Part shown: positions 22,256 to 34,235 of the stretch, piece by piece
How the letters are laid out: the number at the start of each line of letters is the position of its first letter
Numbering within the stretch: the first letter of the stretch is position 1
The notes under the pieces: model-generated
What the model saw: the letters and a program-made list of their open reading frames with translations, nothing else
What the model was told of the DNA's origin: nothing
The model's database searches: none
Origin: Perognathus longimembris pacificus
Lineage: Eukaryota > Chordata > Mammalia > Rodentia > Heteromyidae
DNA length: 64,000 bases
Reading direction: 5' to 3'
Assembly (NCBI RefSeq): GCF_023159225.1
Contig: NC_063166.1
Span: 72,976,575-73,040,574, forward strand
Made by a program: the position numbers and the translations under genes

Positions 22256-22796
22256 AATAGCTATCATTTTATAAGGTTTCCTTTTATGCGATGCTGACTC
22301 TTTGATCTCCCCAGGAAAACGCTTCTCCCACCTGCAGATTTTCTTTTAATCAACAAAAATCACTGACCACAGCCACAGACCTGGAAGGAGTCTGAAGAGA
22401 GAAAGAGTGCTGAGGGAGCTTGGAATGGAGAGAGGTAGCAGCGAGCTGCAGGACCTTCTCCATGCACGCCCTGATTTCCATGTGCCCTGAACCCTTTGCA
22501 GGCATCGGGGGGCCCAGGGTTCCACAGTTCATGCCTAACGGATGGGAAAGGGGAGTCTCCTCTGTGCCTAGCTGACTTAGATATTGGCTGCTTTCATCCT
22601 TGTAACAGGCTAGTGGATAAAGACTTGGTCTCTATGTAGCAATCGAGGCATGGGGAGTTTCTTAGGTTAGATGTTCCGGAAGCAGACCCTGAGATCGAAA
22701 TCCCCTTCATTCTGGTATAACTTGAAATTTCTCTCTCCTTGCTTAGCACTTTTTTATTCTGCTTCCCTTTCCACCCTTTCTATCTCTCAGTTGTTT

Positions 22797-23127
22797 GCTG
22801 TGTTTTGATGGAACTCGAATTTGAACTCAGGGCTTTGTGCTTCCTAGGCAGGCACTCTATTGCTTGAGTCACACCAGCCATCCTTTTTTCTCTCTTTAGG
22901 CTTCAAATAGGCTCTCATGTCTATGTTCAGGCCAGCCTGAACCTTGATCTTCCTATTTATGCTTCTGGCATAGCTGGAATCATAGGCCCAAGCTATCATC
23001 ACCCAGCTTTTTACTGGTTGAGATGAGAGTCTCACTAATTTTCCCCTAAACTGGTCTCAAACTGATCCATCCAGTCTCAGCCTCCCTGGTTGCTAGAATT
23101 ACAGATGCAAACCACTTCACCAAGCTA
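22797..23127 (-). mobile_element. Old three-part SINE (tRNA + B1 + B1)
   Basis: 'atttgaactcagggctttgt' and 'attgcttgagtcacacc' form the reverse tRNA-like part. Two reversed B1-like units follow. The IDL-Geo element at 23143 inserted at its 5' end. Confidence 0.55.
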
Positions 23128-23374
23128 TCTCATTATTGTTTTTTTTTTTTTTCTTTTTTTTTTTTTTGGCCAGTCCTGGGCCTTGGACTCAGGGCCTGAG
23201 CACTGTCCCTGGCTTCTTCCCGCTCAAGGCTAGCACTCCGCCACTTGAGCCACAGCGCCGCTTCTGGCCGTTTTCTGTATATGTGGTGCTGGGGAATCGA
23301 ACCTAGGGCCTCGTGTATCCGAGGCAGGCACTCTTGCCACTAGGCTATATCCCCAGCCCTCTCATTATTGTTTT
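23128..23374 (-). mobile_element. IDL-Geo dimeric SINE with target duplication
   Basis: Body about 23143-23359. Exact 15-bp duplications TCTCATTATTGTTTT lie at 23128-23142 and 23360-23374. It belongs to the youngest group: CGGATACACGAGG in the ID half, 'ccgcttctggcc' (reverse of GGCCAGAAGCGG) and reverse of GAGCGGGAAGAAGCC in the Geo half. Confidence 0.95.
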
Positions 23375-24480
23375 AAAGGACTAATTTGAAAACAATTTGA
23401 AGACATTGTGAGTCCTTGCCACTAAATATTTCAGCATTTATGCTCAAGAAATGAGGCCATTCTTTTGCATAACCATGGTATCATGATCAAAATCCTGAAA
23501 TTTAGCACTGTTACAATACTGTGACACCTGCATTTTCTCAATTATTCTAGTAAAGTCTTTTATAAACTGTTTCTTCTTCCTTGTTCAAGATCAGATCCAG
23601 AACCATGTATTACATATCTTGTCTCTTTTACTCTTTTAAGCTAACCCATTCTTTACCCTTTCTTTGCCTTTTCCTGACCTTGATTTTTTTTTAAAAAAAT
23701 AAGTATTGGCTGGGATTTTTGTACAATGTTCATAAATCCTGGGGTTGTTCAAAATGAAAATTATTGAAAGTATTGCCAGGGAGAAGTGGAATACTGAGTA
23801 GCAGAATGATGCAGGGAAAGTGGTCATTGAGGGCCCTCTACCAAGCCAAGTTCCATGGCTCCAAACCAAAGGGCAGTTCTGTAAAGAGTATTGGCTGTAT
23901 CTTGGAATAACCCCAAGGTACACTCCCTCCCTGAACAGTCAACTCTAGTACTCCCTAACCATGAGCTACAGCAACAGGGGTCTAAGAGCTTCTAAAGGGA
24001 CAGGGGTCACACAGCTTCTAAGTGTGAGAGCTGAGATTGCAGCAGGCTCCCATGCCATTTCTCACACTCCATCACCTCCCCAGAGGACCAATTTCAACCA
24101 GAAGCCTGGATCATCTGTTTTGTAATAGGTGCTTGTTGATTGACTGCCCAACTGAAACCCTGCTGAGTGACCACGGGGTTGACTGCAGATCTGATAGGAC
24201 TGGGCGTTCAACATGACCAGGGGGGCCCACAAAGGAATGAAAGCCGCTCTCCCCCTGTGAACTCCCAGAGATAAGCAAGGAGTAACAAAGTCAAGACTAG
24301 TAACAGCTGGGTTGGGATTTCCTGGAAAGCCTTGGCTGGCAGCCAAGACTGAGTCTAAGGAGCAAAGTGGAGCAGCCAGGTCAGAAGCAAATGGGCCCCT
24401 GGTACATTGCCCAGGGAGCAGAGTCCACGAGCAAAGTGAGAACAAAGCGTATCTAGAAGGTAGGAGACCTGATCTCTGAG
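23375..24480. other. Unannotated stretch, no gene
   Basis: An open frame of 127 codons (24062-24445 minus) shows no recognisable domain. A MIR-like end (CACACAGCTTCTAAGTGTGA) lies at about 24008-24040. Confidence 0.4.
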
Positions 24481-24489
24481 AGCTCCTGA

Positions 24490-24830
24490 GGTTCCAGTCA
24501 TCTCATCGATTCCATTGGTGTCTATTGGGTACCTCATGTATTTCAGATTCTGCCTAGGACTGAAGACAGAGCAGGAAACACGGGAAGTAAAATTCCCTGC
24601 CCACATGTGAATATCTGTGCAGGCAGAGACACAGATAGAGCAAATAAGGATATTATAAAGCAGAAAGCTTTGAGTATCCTGTAGAAATAAAGCCAAAAAG
24701 GGAGAGAAGGGCACTCAGGAGGTGAGGAGAGATACAGATAGAATTGGGGGGAGGATTATCTCATGGGACAGGTATGAAGAAGGTGGTTGGGATGGGTGGT
24801 ATCCATGAGAGAAAATTTAAAAGTATGATG
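24490..24830 (+). repeat. Ancient interspersed repeat, family unsure
   Basis: 'ctattgggtacctcatgtat', 'gcctaggactgaagacagag' and 'attatctcatgggacagg' follow the same old 'tgccaggcactg' type repeat, extended on its 3' side. Confidence 0.35.
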
Positions 24831-25769
24831 CCCCCCTCTGTGAAAAGAGAAAAGTCTTAAGGGGTTCTTAAAGTTGTTTCAGCAAGCTTTGAGAGAGGGG
24901 GCTCCTGATTCTTACTTTAAGGATTCATACCTCATGACCCTTAACTTGCTGTGGCTGCAGTAGAAGACAGATTTCTACACTACATGTGCAGTTCAGGTAA
25001 ATAGGAGCAGTCATAAAGGTCCTCTCTGTGGGTACAAAGGCCAGAGGGCAAGTGGATATAAGGTTCAGAGTTCCACATGATTAGGTCAGCTTGACATAAG
25101 CCAGCAGTTGGACCGTGTGTGATCCCAGCACCTAATCCAAAGAGGCACACAGAGTAGTGGTCAAAAGAGCAAAAGTAGAAGCTGAGAAGTAGAGATGGAC
25201 AGACAGGCTGAGCCAAAGAATGGTCAAGAAATTCAGTGGTCTCATCAGATGCTGTGGCCACCAGCAACACAAATACATTCATCCAGACTCGGCCTGAATA
25301 GCTATGAATAGCTATGAATAGCTATGAACCTGGTCAGATGTCACCCAACTCCTGAATTCTCCTGACTACACCTCATAATATGCATGGCTCAGTGCTCTTA
25401 GTCTGAGACTGTGGGTCATGTTTAAGCATAGAGTCTAACCTTCCCAAGCCTGAATCAACCTATCTCCCCTGACCAACACATTGAACTCCCAGGAATAGTC
25501 CCGGAGGCTGTTTCAGACATCCAGGTCTGCTTCAGGCCTACCTGATGGCTATCCCTCTTATCCCCAGCAGTATCCTGGCTAAATGTACCAGGTACCACAG
25601 TTGTATCGTTATCAGAGCATCCCTGCAATGGATCGACATTACCTAATTTACACATGAGGCACCTATAGCTCCAACATAGTAAATACAATAAGAAGGAGAC
25701 ACACAACACACCCAAGGTCTCAACCTCAGTCAACATGATCCAGCTCTACTCCTTTCAGAGGCCCATGCA
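24831..25769. other. Single-copy-looking DNA, no gene
   Basis: Open frames of about 93-100 codons on the minus strand (24980-25282, 25455-25736) carry no motif that I recognise. Confidence 0.4.
25297..25327. repeat. Three tandem copies of a 10-bp unit
   Basis: Perfect repeats of AATAGCTATG. Each unit contains the palindrome ATAGCTAT. Confidence 0.9.
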
Positions 25770-25930
25770 GCCTCTGGCTATGTTTCTTATCTGTACCATG
25801 GATTCAATGGGTTCAACTTTCCTTGTGCAGTTACTGTGAGATTTCAGAGAGAACCCAAACAGCTTTCAGGACAGTACCTAGCATGGACAGTAACATTCTA
25901 GCTGGTGGTACTGATAAAAATTAGCATCAT
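25770..25930 (+). repeat. MIR SINE fragment
   Basis: 'tgtttcttatctgtaccatg', 'gttactgtgagatttcag' and 'gacagtacctagcatggac' follow the MIR order. Confidence 0.55.
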
Positions 25931-26889
25931 TCTTCAGACCCTCTCCAAGAGTGCATTGATTTGAGACCAAAAAAAAAATGTGTAAAGTCACTGTGTATCT
26001 TCAGAAACCTTTGCTCCTTCTCATTAAAGGAGAAGCTGTGCTCAGTTCTTGAGCCCTCATCACCAGCCTCACAAGTACTCATTTGGTGAGAATCAGGGCC
26101 ACCCACAAGCCAGGAACATTTGTTCACATATGAAAAGTCAGCCAGTACGGTCCTGCTGTTTACGCTACCTGTGGGTGAGCTGGGTTAACGGTAGGGACTT
26201 AGGTAATAATTCATTAATCTTCACGTGTAATGCAAGTGCCATATAACTTACTCCAGCCCTAATCTCCCATGAGTTACAGCCTCTTCTGTGATTCATAAAA
26301 CAAATCAATCATACCTCCCAGACTCGCATCTATGTATTACTGCTTTTTAAATGCTAGGAGAGGGAGAACCTGGTATGTGTTTTTTGTCCTCCTCTCCCCC
26401 ACCCCTGCCACCCCAAACCTGGGCTGACCCTCCTGAGCTGCCGGAAAATGGAGTCTGTGCCCCAGTTCAGATCACACATCAAGATTTGTTGAATTGTGAG
26501 TCTTGCAAGGAGTTGGTCATTTTTTTTTCTTCCAGGGCATCTGGAAGGTACCTGGTATTGTTTGGAGTAAGGGACTGATCATCACTAACTTGGGTCTAGA
26601 AGGCTCCCCTTCTAGCCTGCCTTTTAAAACAGTTCTCCACCCTCCCTAGAGAGGAGGTTTTCAAATTCACTGAAATTCACCTGCCTGTTTGCTTTTCTAG
26701 CATCACTCAACATGTGAGGAATGTATGATTGTTTCTTATTGGTATATCTCTCTGTGGTTGGTGAGAGCTTTCTGTCTCCACTGTAGATCCCAAGTTCGTT
26801 CCTTCCAACTACACTCAGTCCCAATCACCACTGTAAACCCATCTCAGTGCCTGTCACAATTTAAGTGCTCAGGAAATGTGTGCCAGTGA
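25931..26889. other. Unannotated stretch, no gene
   Basis: No repeat or exon recognised beyond short A and T runs. Confidence 0.4.
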
Positions 26890-27050
26890 GTGCCTCACCT
26901 TATTTCATGCTCATCACAACCTGAGAGGAAGGGCTTTGAAAGCCCATCTTCTCTCTGAGGAACAGAGGCCCAAAGAAGCAGCCACATGTCTAAGGTCAAA
27001 CAGCCAGGTATTGAACCAAGACCCATGAACTCCAAAGGTCTCCCCACCAC
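26890..27050 (-). repeat. MIR SINE fragment
   Basis: 'ttcatgctcatcacaacctg', 'gaggaacagaggcccaaag', 'gtcaaacagccaggtattga' match reverse MIR. Confidence 0.6.
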
Positions 27051-28660
27051 TCTCTGTGTCCACTGGTAAGCAAATGGGAGCAAAGGGAAGAGGTAATGTA
27101 CACACAGCACTAGAAGGAGGGGAGCAGGCAACAAGGTCACAGGCTGGAAGTCCCGCTGGTATGAAAACTTGAACACCCACCAGATAACCACCATTGCCGG
27201 AGAAGACAGACACAAACTCCTCATGAAAGTCAAGAAGCTGTTGCCTGTGGATTGCTGCAGTTCTACCTTTGGGGGAAGACTTTTCCCCCCATCCCCTCCC
27301 TCACACTGGCCTCTTCTGCTCTCTCATTGGTCGACACAGTAGGTGGAGCCGATCCTGGATACTGGGAAGGGACAGGGTTCAGGCCAAATGACGATCTAGG
27401 GCATGGGTTTGAATGGGGTGGAGCGAGGGAGGAGCTGAGGCAGGCTGGGAACAGGAACAAGAAAGAACACACTGGCTAGCTCTGATTCCAAAAGCCCTGC
27501 TTCTAAGGTCAAAGTACCACCCCACTCCCCCCTGGAATTGCTCCAGAGGGCTGTGGTTCAGTGATTAGGACACTTTTAGGACTGTACCCTGGCCCCAATC
27601 TGATCACTGTGTGTTGTTGTCTTGGCAAAGGTCCTGAGCCTGGAAGGAAGAAACCTCCTACCTAAGAGTCTTATAATGTCCTCTGGAAGGAGGAGAGAGA
27701 AGGGAAATTGGAAGAAAGCATGGCAAGGCCTATAAGAGAGCAGGAGCAGTAGGAATGGAACTTTAGGCTTTGAGCTTCAGGGCAAGAGAGACCTCCTACA
27801 GGGTGCTGGCCCTAAGGTACCATCTCAGTGGAGGCACAAGCACCCTGAGAGGTAGCTGCTTCCCCCTGGAAGTGCAGTGCACCTCAGCGTATAATCATCC
27901 CGGGAACCCTCTACTCCCTCTTCTAGATGGATGCAAACAAAAAGCAAGGAAAAGTAGCTTAAAGGCAAAGAGAGCATTGAACTAGACACCACTTACCTGT
28001 TGTCCCAACTTCACAGTGGAAAATAAGGGTCATCAAGGATGCATTGATTTAGTATGGTGGGGCAGATAGAAGGAAGAAAATAAACAACTATCAGAAGGTC
28101 AACAGGTCTGGGGACTCTCCCTGTCTCTAACCAGATAACTGAAGGATGTCTAGAAAATCAGGTAACCATGCTTAAACGCTGACTCAGCACTTGGACCCAC
28201 GAATTAACTAAAAGTAAGATCGAGGATAACCATCCCAGCCTCCATGTTGAAGCTAGGCCCTTTTTGCTCTGTGCTATGCTCTCTTGCAGTCACTTTACAA
28301 CCATCTTGGAATCCATGGGGGGGGGGGGTGGGAGGCAGAAACAGACACCTCTCAGGCATCCATGATTTGGTCATCCTGACCAGGCTGCTCCCCTCAAATG
28401 ATAAAATGCTGACAACTTCTCAAGAACCCTTACAATGCACAGCCAGCGATGGGGACCACCGGAACATACCTGCAACTGGAACTGTTTAAGGATGCTATTA
28501 TACCTCTCCCTCCTGCTGCTCCAGTTCTCTAACCATTTAAACCTATAGCTCGTGTCTGCACCCTGAAGATGTCTGCAGATGGGCTGAAGTGCTGTCTTAG
28601 GTAGCTTCTCATGACATGTAATAAATGTCATTTCTTTGCCCTTCACTGTGTCTCTTTATT
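27051..28660. other. Single-copy-looking DNA, no gene
   Basis: Contains an inverted CCAAT motif (CATTGGTCGAC, about 27326) and a G-run (28317-28334). There is no CpG-island character, so I do not call a promoter. Overlapping frames around 26895-27479 contradict each other. Confidence 0.4.
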
Positions 28661-28668
28661 TAGCATAT

Positions 28669-28894
28669 AAGAGCAAATGAGGGGGCTGGGGATATGGCCT
28701 AGTGGCAAGAGAGCTTGTCTTGTATACATGAGGCCCTGGGTTCGATTCCCCAGCACCACATATACAGAAAACGGCCAGAAGTGGCGCTGTGGCTTAAGTG
28801 GCAGAGTGCTAGCCTTGAGCAAAAAGAAGCCAGGGACAGTGCTCAGGCCCTTAGTCCAAGGCCCAGGACTGGCCAAAAAAAAAAGAGCAAATGA
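28669..28894 (+). mobile_element. IDL-Geo dimeric SINE with target duplication
   Basis: Body 28681-28882. Exact 12-bp duplications AAGAGCAAATGA lie at 28669-28680 and 28883-28894. The ID half has 'atggcctagtggcaagag' and GGTTCGATTCCCC. The Geo half has TGGCTTAAGTGGCAG and carries GAGCAAAAAGAAGCC, the older-type variant. Confidence 0.95.
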
Positions 28895-29594
28895 ACCAAT
28901 CTCATACACAGAACTCCTAGACTTGGAGTCTGGGATCTAAAACTGATTTCAGTTCAGGTTTAAGGTCCACAGACTTTCTGATGCCAAATAGAAAGCAAGA
29001 GAGAGCATGAGATAGGCTGAGATTCAAGCCAAGACAAATTAGAAAGTCTCAAAGAAATAAAAGTAGTAATTATTACTTTAAAGCACATACTAAACTAGTT
29101 TAACAAAATGTTGCTTTAATTATATCTACCTTAATGAACAGATTAGAAACACTTTGCAATTAGTTCTGTAATTGGTTACGGGAGCAGAGGTGCTGCGTGC
29201 TGTCACATTCCAGTTCTGGGAGGCGTCTCTTCTTCATGAGTTCTGAAAAGGTAGACTTTCACCTAATCATTTCTGGATCAGGGACAGGAAAGTAAAGAGT
29301 TGTGCATTTTGTTTTGTTGTTGTTGTTTTTTTAAACTCCTGATATGACTGTCCATGTAGTACAATTGGCACACAGAATGGATTCAAACTTCTCACCTGCC
29401 TGTCACACACACACACCAGCACTTGTGCATGGGGCAATTCCCTTCCCCTCTCTGAGGCTTGGGCTTCGATATGGGCTGTTGACAGTGACCACTTCCTGGG
29501 GTTGTGAATATCATATAAGGTCATACCCACAAAGGTCAGAACAAGTGCATGGCCTAGAGAAAGCTTATACATCCTGGCTCTTGTGTGGACTCAG
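28895..29594. other. Unannotated stretch; AT-rich candidate element
   Basis: Segment 29030-29215 is dense in TAATTATTAC, TTAATTATA and CAATTAG motifs and free of recognised repeats. Conservation cannot be judged. No coding signal. Confidence 0.25.
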
Positions 29595-30045
29595 ATGAGT
29601 TGTGTTAATTTCCTAGTGAGGAAATAACAAATAATATTGCACTTAGGGGCTTAAATGTGTGTGAGAGAGAGACATACAGACAGATAGACAGACTGACTGA
29701 CTGATAGTAGGGAGAGAGAGAGAGAGATCTTAATAGTTCTCAGATTAAAAATGCATCACATCTCTCAGGAATCTCACCAAAGCATCTTCAGGGCAGCATT
29801 GTACTCTAGGCGTTCTTGCTTTTCCAGATCTCAGGAGTGACTGTATTTGTCTTTGTTTCACTAAGAAAGACTCTCCAAGACTCTCTTCTTTGGGGCCGGC
29901 CTGGATAATTCAAGCTCATCTCCCCATCTCTAGGTCTGTAACCTTAACCACACCTGCAGAGAACTTTTGTCTCCTATGGCTCCATGTTCACAGTATTAGG
30001 GCATGTAATCTAGACATCTTTAAGAGGTCATTTTTCTCTGCCACT
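29595..30045 (-). repeat. MLT1-type LTR relic with GA insert
   Basis: 'gtgttaatttcctagtgagg' at one end, and 'gcctggataattcaagctca', 'tctccccatctctaggtc', 'acatctttaagaggtcattt' toward the other, are the reverse of an MLT1 LTR from end to end. A GA/GACA-rich tract (29661-29727) sits inside it. Confidence 0.7.
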
Positions 30046-30120
30046 TATAACATATATATATATATATATGAATGCCATATATATGTATACACACATATGT
30101 GTGTATACATATATATGAAT
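30046..30120. repeat. TA repeat with perfect 42-bp palindrome
   Basis: Bases 30076-30117 are identical to their own reverse complement, centred on 30096/30097 (CACATATGTG core). The motif ATATATGAATGCCA occurs on both sides of the palindrome in direct orientation. Confidence 0.9.
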
Positions 30121-32444
30121 GCCACCCACTGGCTTTTTCATAAAAGACAAATGAGATATGTATCTTTATAATGAACTACTCTTCTGCTCCTCCATTTTCA
30201 TACTCTCTCCCATCTTATGTGATTCCCAGTGAGTTCTCCAGTGGGTTTACGTACATGTAAACCCATTACATGGTTAGTTCAAGAATTTGGGAGTCCCCAG
30301 TCCCTCTCGCCTTTGGAACTCCCGCTGCTTACACATCATTACTAAACCACTTCAAAACTATCCATACCTTACACCAAATATGATTCCTGGATAGCCAAAG
30401 GAGTTGACTTGAACTCACTCGTTGACAAAAATGTGATAATTTATAGACATATTTGTACATGTGGATGCCCATTTACAAAAAAAAATCTTAAGACATACCA
30501 TGGCTCTACAGAATGCAATCCATACCCCCTCTAAATGAAAAGAGTAAGGGGATAGACAGTGGGCTCTTCATGGCCTATTTGGGGGTGGTCCATTGGAATT
30601 AGGGTTGACAAAGGCATCTCTAAGAGTAAGAGAGAAATCCTCTTAGTGATCTGACAGTCCTATAGAAAGCATGACAAAACCACCTTTCCCCCAAGTGACT
30701 CATTCTTTCCAGACAGCTTTGTTATCACAGTAGGGCTGCTTGTGACATCGGAGTCCACAACATCCTCTTCACCTACAAAAATTCCAAGCATCCTCTTGAA
30801 ATGCACCTGCCCAGACTTTGCAAGTCCTCCCTTGACTCAGATTCCTTTCCCCTATTGTCTAATATGGAGCCATTAGCCTCATTGTCCAATAGGGAGCAAT
30901 TGAATGTGGCTGGTCCGAGTTAAAGTGGACTGACAGTATGAAAAGCACACCAGATGTTCCACTGAGGAGGGAGACAGAAAATTATGAAGGTTTTCATTAA
31001 TAATTTACATGTTTATTGGAGGTTGAAATACTAATCTTTTGGATAATCTCATTAAATAGGTTTAGGATTAAAAGTAATTTCACCTGATGGGTTCTTTTTT
31101 TTTTCATGGCATTTCCATTGTATCCTTTGGCACAGCTTCTCTGGCTCTGAACAGATATCAGTGAATTCAGGCCAACCCAACTTGGGCACCATCATGGCCA
31201 AGTAGATGGGACCCTGGGTCCCCCACCCATAAGGAATGAATAAAACATCCATGATCTTTAACATTGAGTCTAAAAGGACAGTCCTCTGAGGGCTAGACAG
31301 TTCACAGTACTGATCTGGTGGCAGTTTATCTACAGCCCAGCCCAGCGGGAGACTTTATAGAAGCCAGTGGGCAGCCTTGTGTGGAAATGAATCCAGAGAT
31401 GTGACATCTTATCCTGAAACTCATTCCTCAAGTATAAAGGATCTAGATGGCAGACCAACCATCCCAGCTCACTGGGAACTATTTGAGAGAGTTCCTAGGA
31501 AGTAGAACTTGGACATAAAAAATAATAACTAGACGGGCCCAAGCAAATCAGAATAGGGAGTAGGGTGCTTGCCCTGTAACCAGGCATGCCTATGAGGCAC
31601 GATCCCCGGGCTGCCTGCACCCACCCACTAGCCAATCCCTGAGATACTTATAGGGTGGGCAGGGTGGGGCTCACCTATGGGGCTCACCTACCACCGAGTT
31701 CCCTGAACCAGATAATAACTGAAATTCTCAAGCCACACCCACGGAGGCCAACCGGAGAAAGGGAATGGGGGAGTCCCAAGGCTGAGATTGGAGATCAAAC
31801 TCCAAGATGCTGTCAGCAGCTGTGGAAATGACTGATCAGATCACTTCCCTCACTCCCCAGGGTGGGGTCAGGGTGGGGAGGTTGTCTGACTCACTGTGCA
31901 GGCCACAGGCCCGCCTGCTCATCCCAGGACAAGAGACCTGTCTCCTTCAGCTGTTATCAACCTCAGGCCATGTGTCCAATAGGGACATAGTTGGGGCGTA
32001 GGTTTCATGGGCTGAGGCTGAAGAAAGTAACTTTGTCTTAAGGCCAGACATTACTTGTCTTGTGATCACCAATCTCTCATTGTCTCATTTTTAACTCACG
32101 CCAGGGTCTTCCTCACTGAGTTTCTCGGGAAAGACAGGACTTAGAGACAGAAAACCTCATGCTGTCTACCTCCCTTCAGATGTGAAGAGCAGTGAAGTGA
32201 AGAGATGTGTAGGGTTTCGTCCAGCCATTCGAGTTTTCACTGTGCATCTTAGAGGTGCCTGAGGAAAGTGCTGGAACTTTAGCACTTTCTGGCCTTCCTG
32301 GTGCGGGTCTCCTGGGAAGATGGGAGTGATAAAGCTGTTCATTTTTAAACTCTGATAGGAGTCTTGGAAGACATAGAAATACTATGCAAACATATATCCA
32401 AGATCTACCCCAGCCAAGGGTAGATCATCTTCATGAACTTCATC
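30121..32444. other. Single-copy-looking DNA, no gene
   Basis: No coding signal. It includes a short hairpin at 30244-30267 (9-bp stem TGGGTTTAC / GTAAACCCA) and an imperfect 13-bp tandem duplication GGGGCTCACCTAT at about 31667-31692. Confidence 0.4.
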
Positions 32445-32673
32445 AAGAAGCAGTGGTTAGGGCTGGGAATATGGCCTAGTGGCAAAAGCGCTTGCCTCCT
32501 ACACACGAAGCTCTGGGTTCGATTCCCCAGCACCACATATATGGAAAACGGCCAGAAGGGGTGCTGTGGCTCAGGTGGCAGAGTGCTAGCCTTGAGCAGG
32601 AAGAAGCCAGGGACAGTGCTCAGGCCCTGAGTCCAAGGCCCAGGACTGGCCAAAAAAAAAGAAGCAGTGGTTA
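32445..32673 (+). mobile_element. IDL-Geo dimeric SINE with target duplication
   Basis: Body 32460-32658. Exact 15-bp duplications AAGAAGCAGTGGTTA lie at 32445-32459 and 32659-32673. The ID half has the CTACACACGAAGCTCTGGG variant. The Geo half has 'gagcaggaagaagcc'. Confidence 0.95.
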
Positions 32674-32965
32674 TGTTAAGACCAGAGATGAAGAGTTAAA
32701 CTTATCTTTGTGCCTGAGCCCTCAACGATGGGGATTGAGTATTTAAGCAGCCACAGAGGAGCTATTGGAGTGGTCTCCACAACATGGTGCTGTGCTTGAT
32801 TTACATAATGGCAGATACACAGAGACTAGGGTACCTTCTCAGCAGGACTGACTCTAGGCTCTAGGATGCAATTCTTGCAGGAAAGATGAAGGGGACCCAC
32901 ACATGGGAGATAGGCTGTCATAGCAAGAAGGAGGACAGAGCTCTGATTAATCATTTGGGCTTGGA

Positions 32966-33185
32966 CTGAGTATGGTAATGTATGTGTGTAGTCCCAGTTA
33001 TTCTAGAGGTAGAAATGGGAAAATCAATTTCTGAAACCACCCCAGGAAAAAATACATAAGACCCTATCTAGAAATAAACTAAAGCAACAGTGCTGGGAAA
33101 ATGGCTCAGCTAATAAAGCACTCGTCCCAAGTAAGTCTGAGGCCCTGCATCCAATACCTAGTACCTCCCTTCCTCCACAATTTTT
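32966..33185 (+). mobile_element. Old B1 + tRNA-like composite SINE
   Basis: The B1-like part 'gtatggtaatgtatgtgtgt', 'agtcccagttattctagagg' is followed by a tRNA-like part (AAATGGCTCAGCTAATAAAG, then a B-box-like CATCCAATACC). Strongly diverged. Confidence 0.5.
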
Positions 33186-33231
33186 TTTAATCCTTTTGTT
33201 ACTATAATCTAAAGCAAGCTATATTTGAATT

Positions 33232-33440
33232 TCAGGCCACTCAGAAGTTCTATGTCCATCTCTGAATCTCAGCTTCCTCATCTATAAAACAGGGGTCAAA
33301 TAGTACCTCTTTCATAAAAATTTCTGTGAGAATTTTTTAAATGACAATACCTGCAGAGAGCCTAGGGTAGGGTCTGACCGATGGCAAATATCAGATACAA
33401 AAGTGAGATCTTTTTTTTCTGCTTTAAATTATTAGTGTCA
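33232..33440 (+). repeat. MIR SINE fragment
   Basis: 'ctgaatctcagcttcctcat', 'ctataaaacaggggtcaaat' and 'gggtagggtctgaccgatgg' match MIR in order. Confidence 0.65.
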
Positions 33441-33539
33441 TCATGAAGAAAAGATAAGACGTGCTGTGGGAACCAACTACTACCTATCATTTATCTTGTG
33501 GTAACAATTATTTAAGAGAAACTCTAAAACTGGCAAAAC

Positions 33540-33765
33540 GCCACATTGTGTCTCAGGGAAGAAATATTGGAGCTGAGCCTGGAAGGGTGGATGTTTGACT
33601 TGCAGAGAAATGATGTGGAGAACGGCAAGAAGACCAGGATGGGTGGGGCGCTGCGGGAGTAGCCCGGGTGCTGGAGGCCACCGGAGATGACAGAGAACCA
33701 CACTGAAGGGCTGAGGTGGTGCAAGAGGACCCTGAAGGCCATGCTCAGGACTTAAGCCTTCCTCC
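33540..33765 (+). repeat. Ancient interspersed repeat, family unsure
   Basis: 'ggagctgagcctggaagggt' and 'gaaggccatgctcaggactt' fit an old mammalian repeat with a 'gagctgagacctgaaggatg' motif. Open frames here are on the opposite strand and are not credible genes. Confidence 0.3.
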
Positions 33766-33983
33766 TAACCAAAATGGCCAGCCTGCTGCCAGAGCAGCTC
33801 AGTGATTTGTTGGGGTCTGCATGGACAGAGAGAAGGTGGCCTGAAAAAGAGAAACAGAAGACCAGGCCCCAAGGAGGAGGCAGATGTAAGTATTCAGGGC
33901 CCTATAGAACACAAAGCTGCTCCTTGCCCCCACACTTGGACACACATACACTTATCCCTCTGCCTGGGATTCTAACAGACTTC

Positions 33984-34023
33984 TAGTTCCAAAATATATC
34001 AAGTAGTTCCAAAGTATATCAAG
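33984..34023 (+). repeat. Two tandem copies of a 20-bp unit
   Basis: TAGTTCCAAAATATATCAAG followed by the same unit with one A-to-G change. It ends a few bases upstream of the SINE head at 34030. Confidence 0.85.
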
Positions 34024-34029
34024 TTATCC

Positions 34030-34130
34030 AGGCACTGGTGGCTCATGTCTGAAATACTAGCTACTCAGGAGACTGAGATCTGAGGATCCTGGTTTGAGAC
34101 CAGCCCAGGCAGAAAATTCCATGCGACTCT
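34030..34130 (+). mobile_element. B1-Geo SINE, left half (split)
   Basis: B1-like head CACTGGTGGCTCATGTC through 'cagcccaggcagaaaattcc'. It is interrupted at the linker (GACTCT) by a LINE-1 tail in reverse orientation. The element resumes at about 34236. Confidence 0.85.
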
Positions 34131-34235
34131 TTTTTTTCTGAATAATTACTTATTTATTGTCAAAGTGATGTACAGAGGGGTTACAGTTTCATATGTAAGG
34201 CAGTAGGTACATTTCTTGTACAATTTGTTGCCTCT
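34131..34235 (-). mobile_element. LINE-1 3'-end, very short insertion
   Basis: T-run, then the reverse of the L1 3'UTR end: GATGTACAGAGGGGTTACAG and 'tacatttcttgtacaatttg', the same terminal sequence as at 54399 and 56258. It is 5'-truncated to about 105 bp and nested inside the SINE linker. Confidence 0.85.

Noticed and set aside
27290..27480. Promoter with an inverted CCAAT box
   Set aside because: A single CCAAT-like motif without CpG richness, TATA box or downstream exon is not enough.
28681..28760. Functional tRNA gene suggested by A and B boxes
   Set aside because: It is the ID half of a SINE, with target duplications and a Geo half attached. The acceptor stem is not intact and there is no proper terminator.
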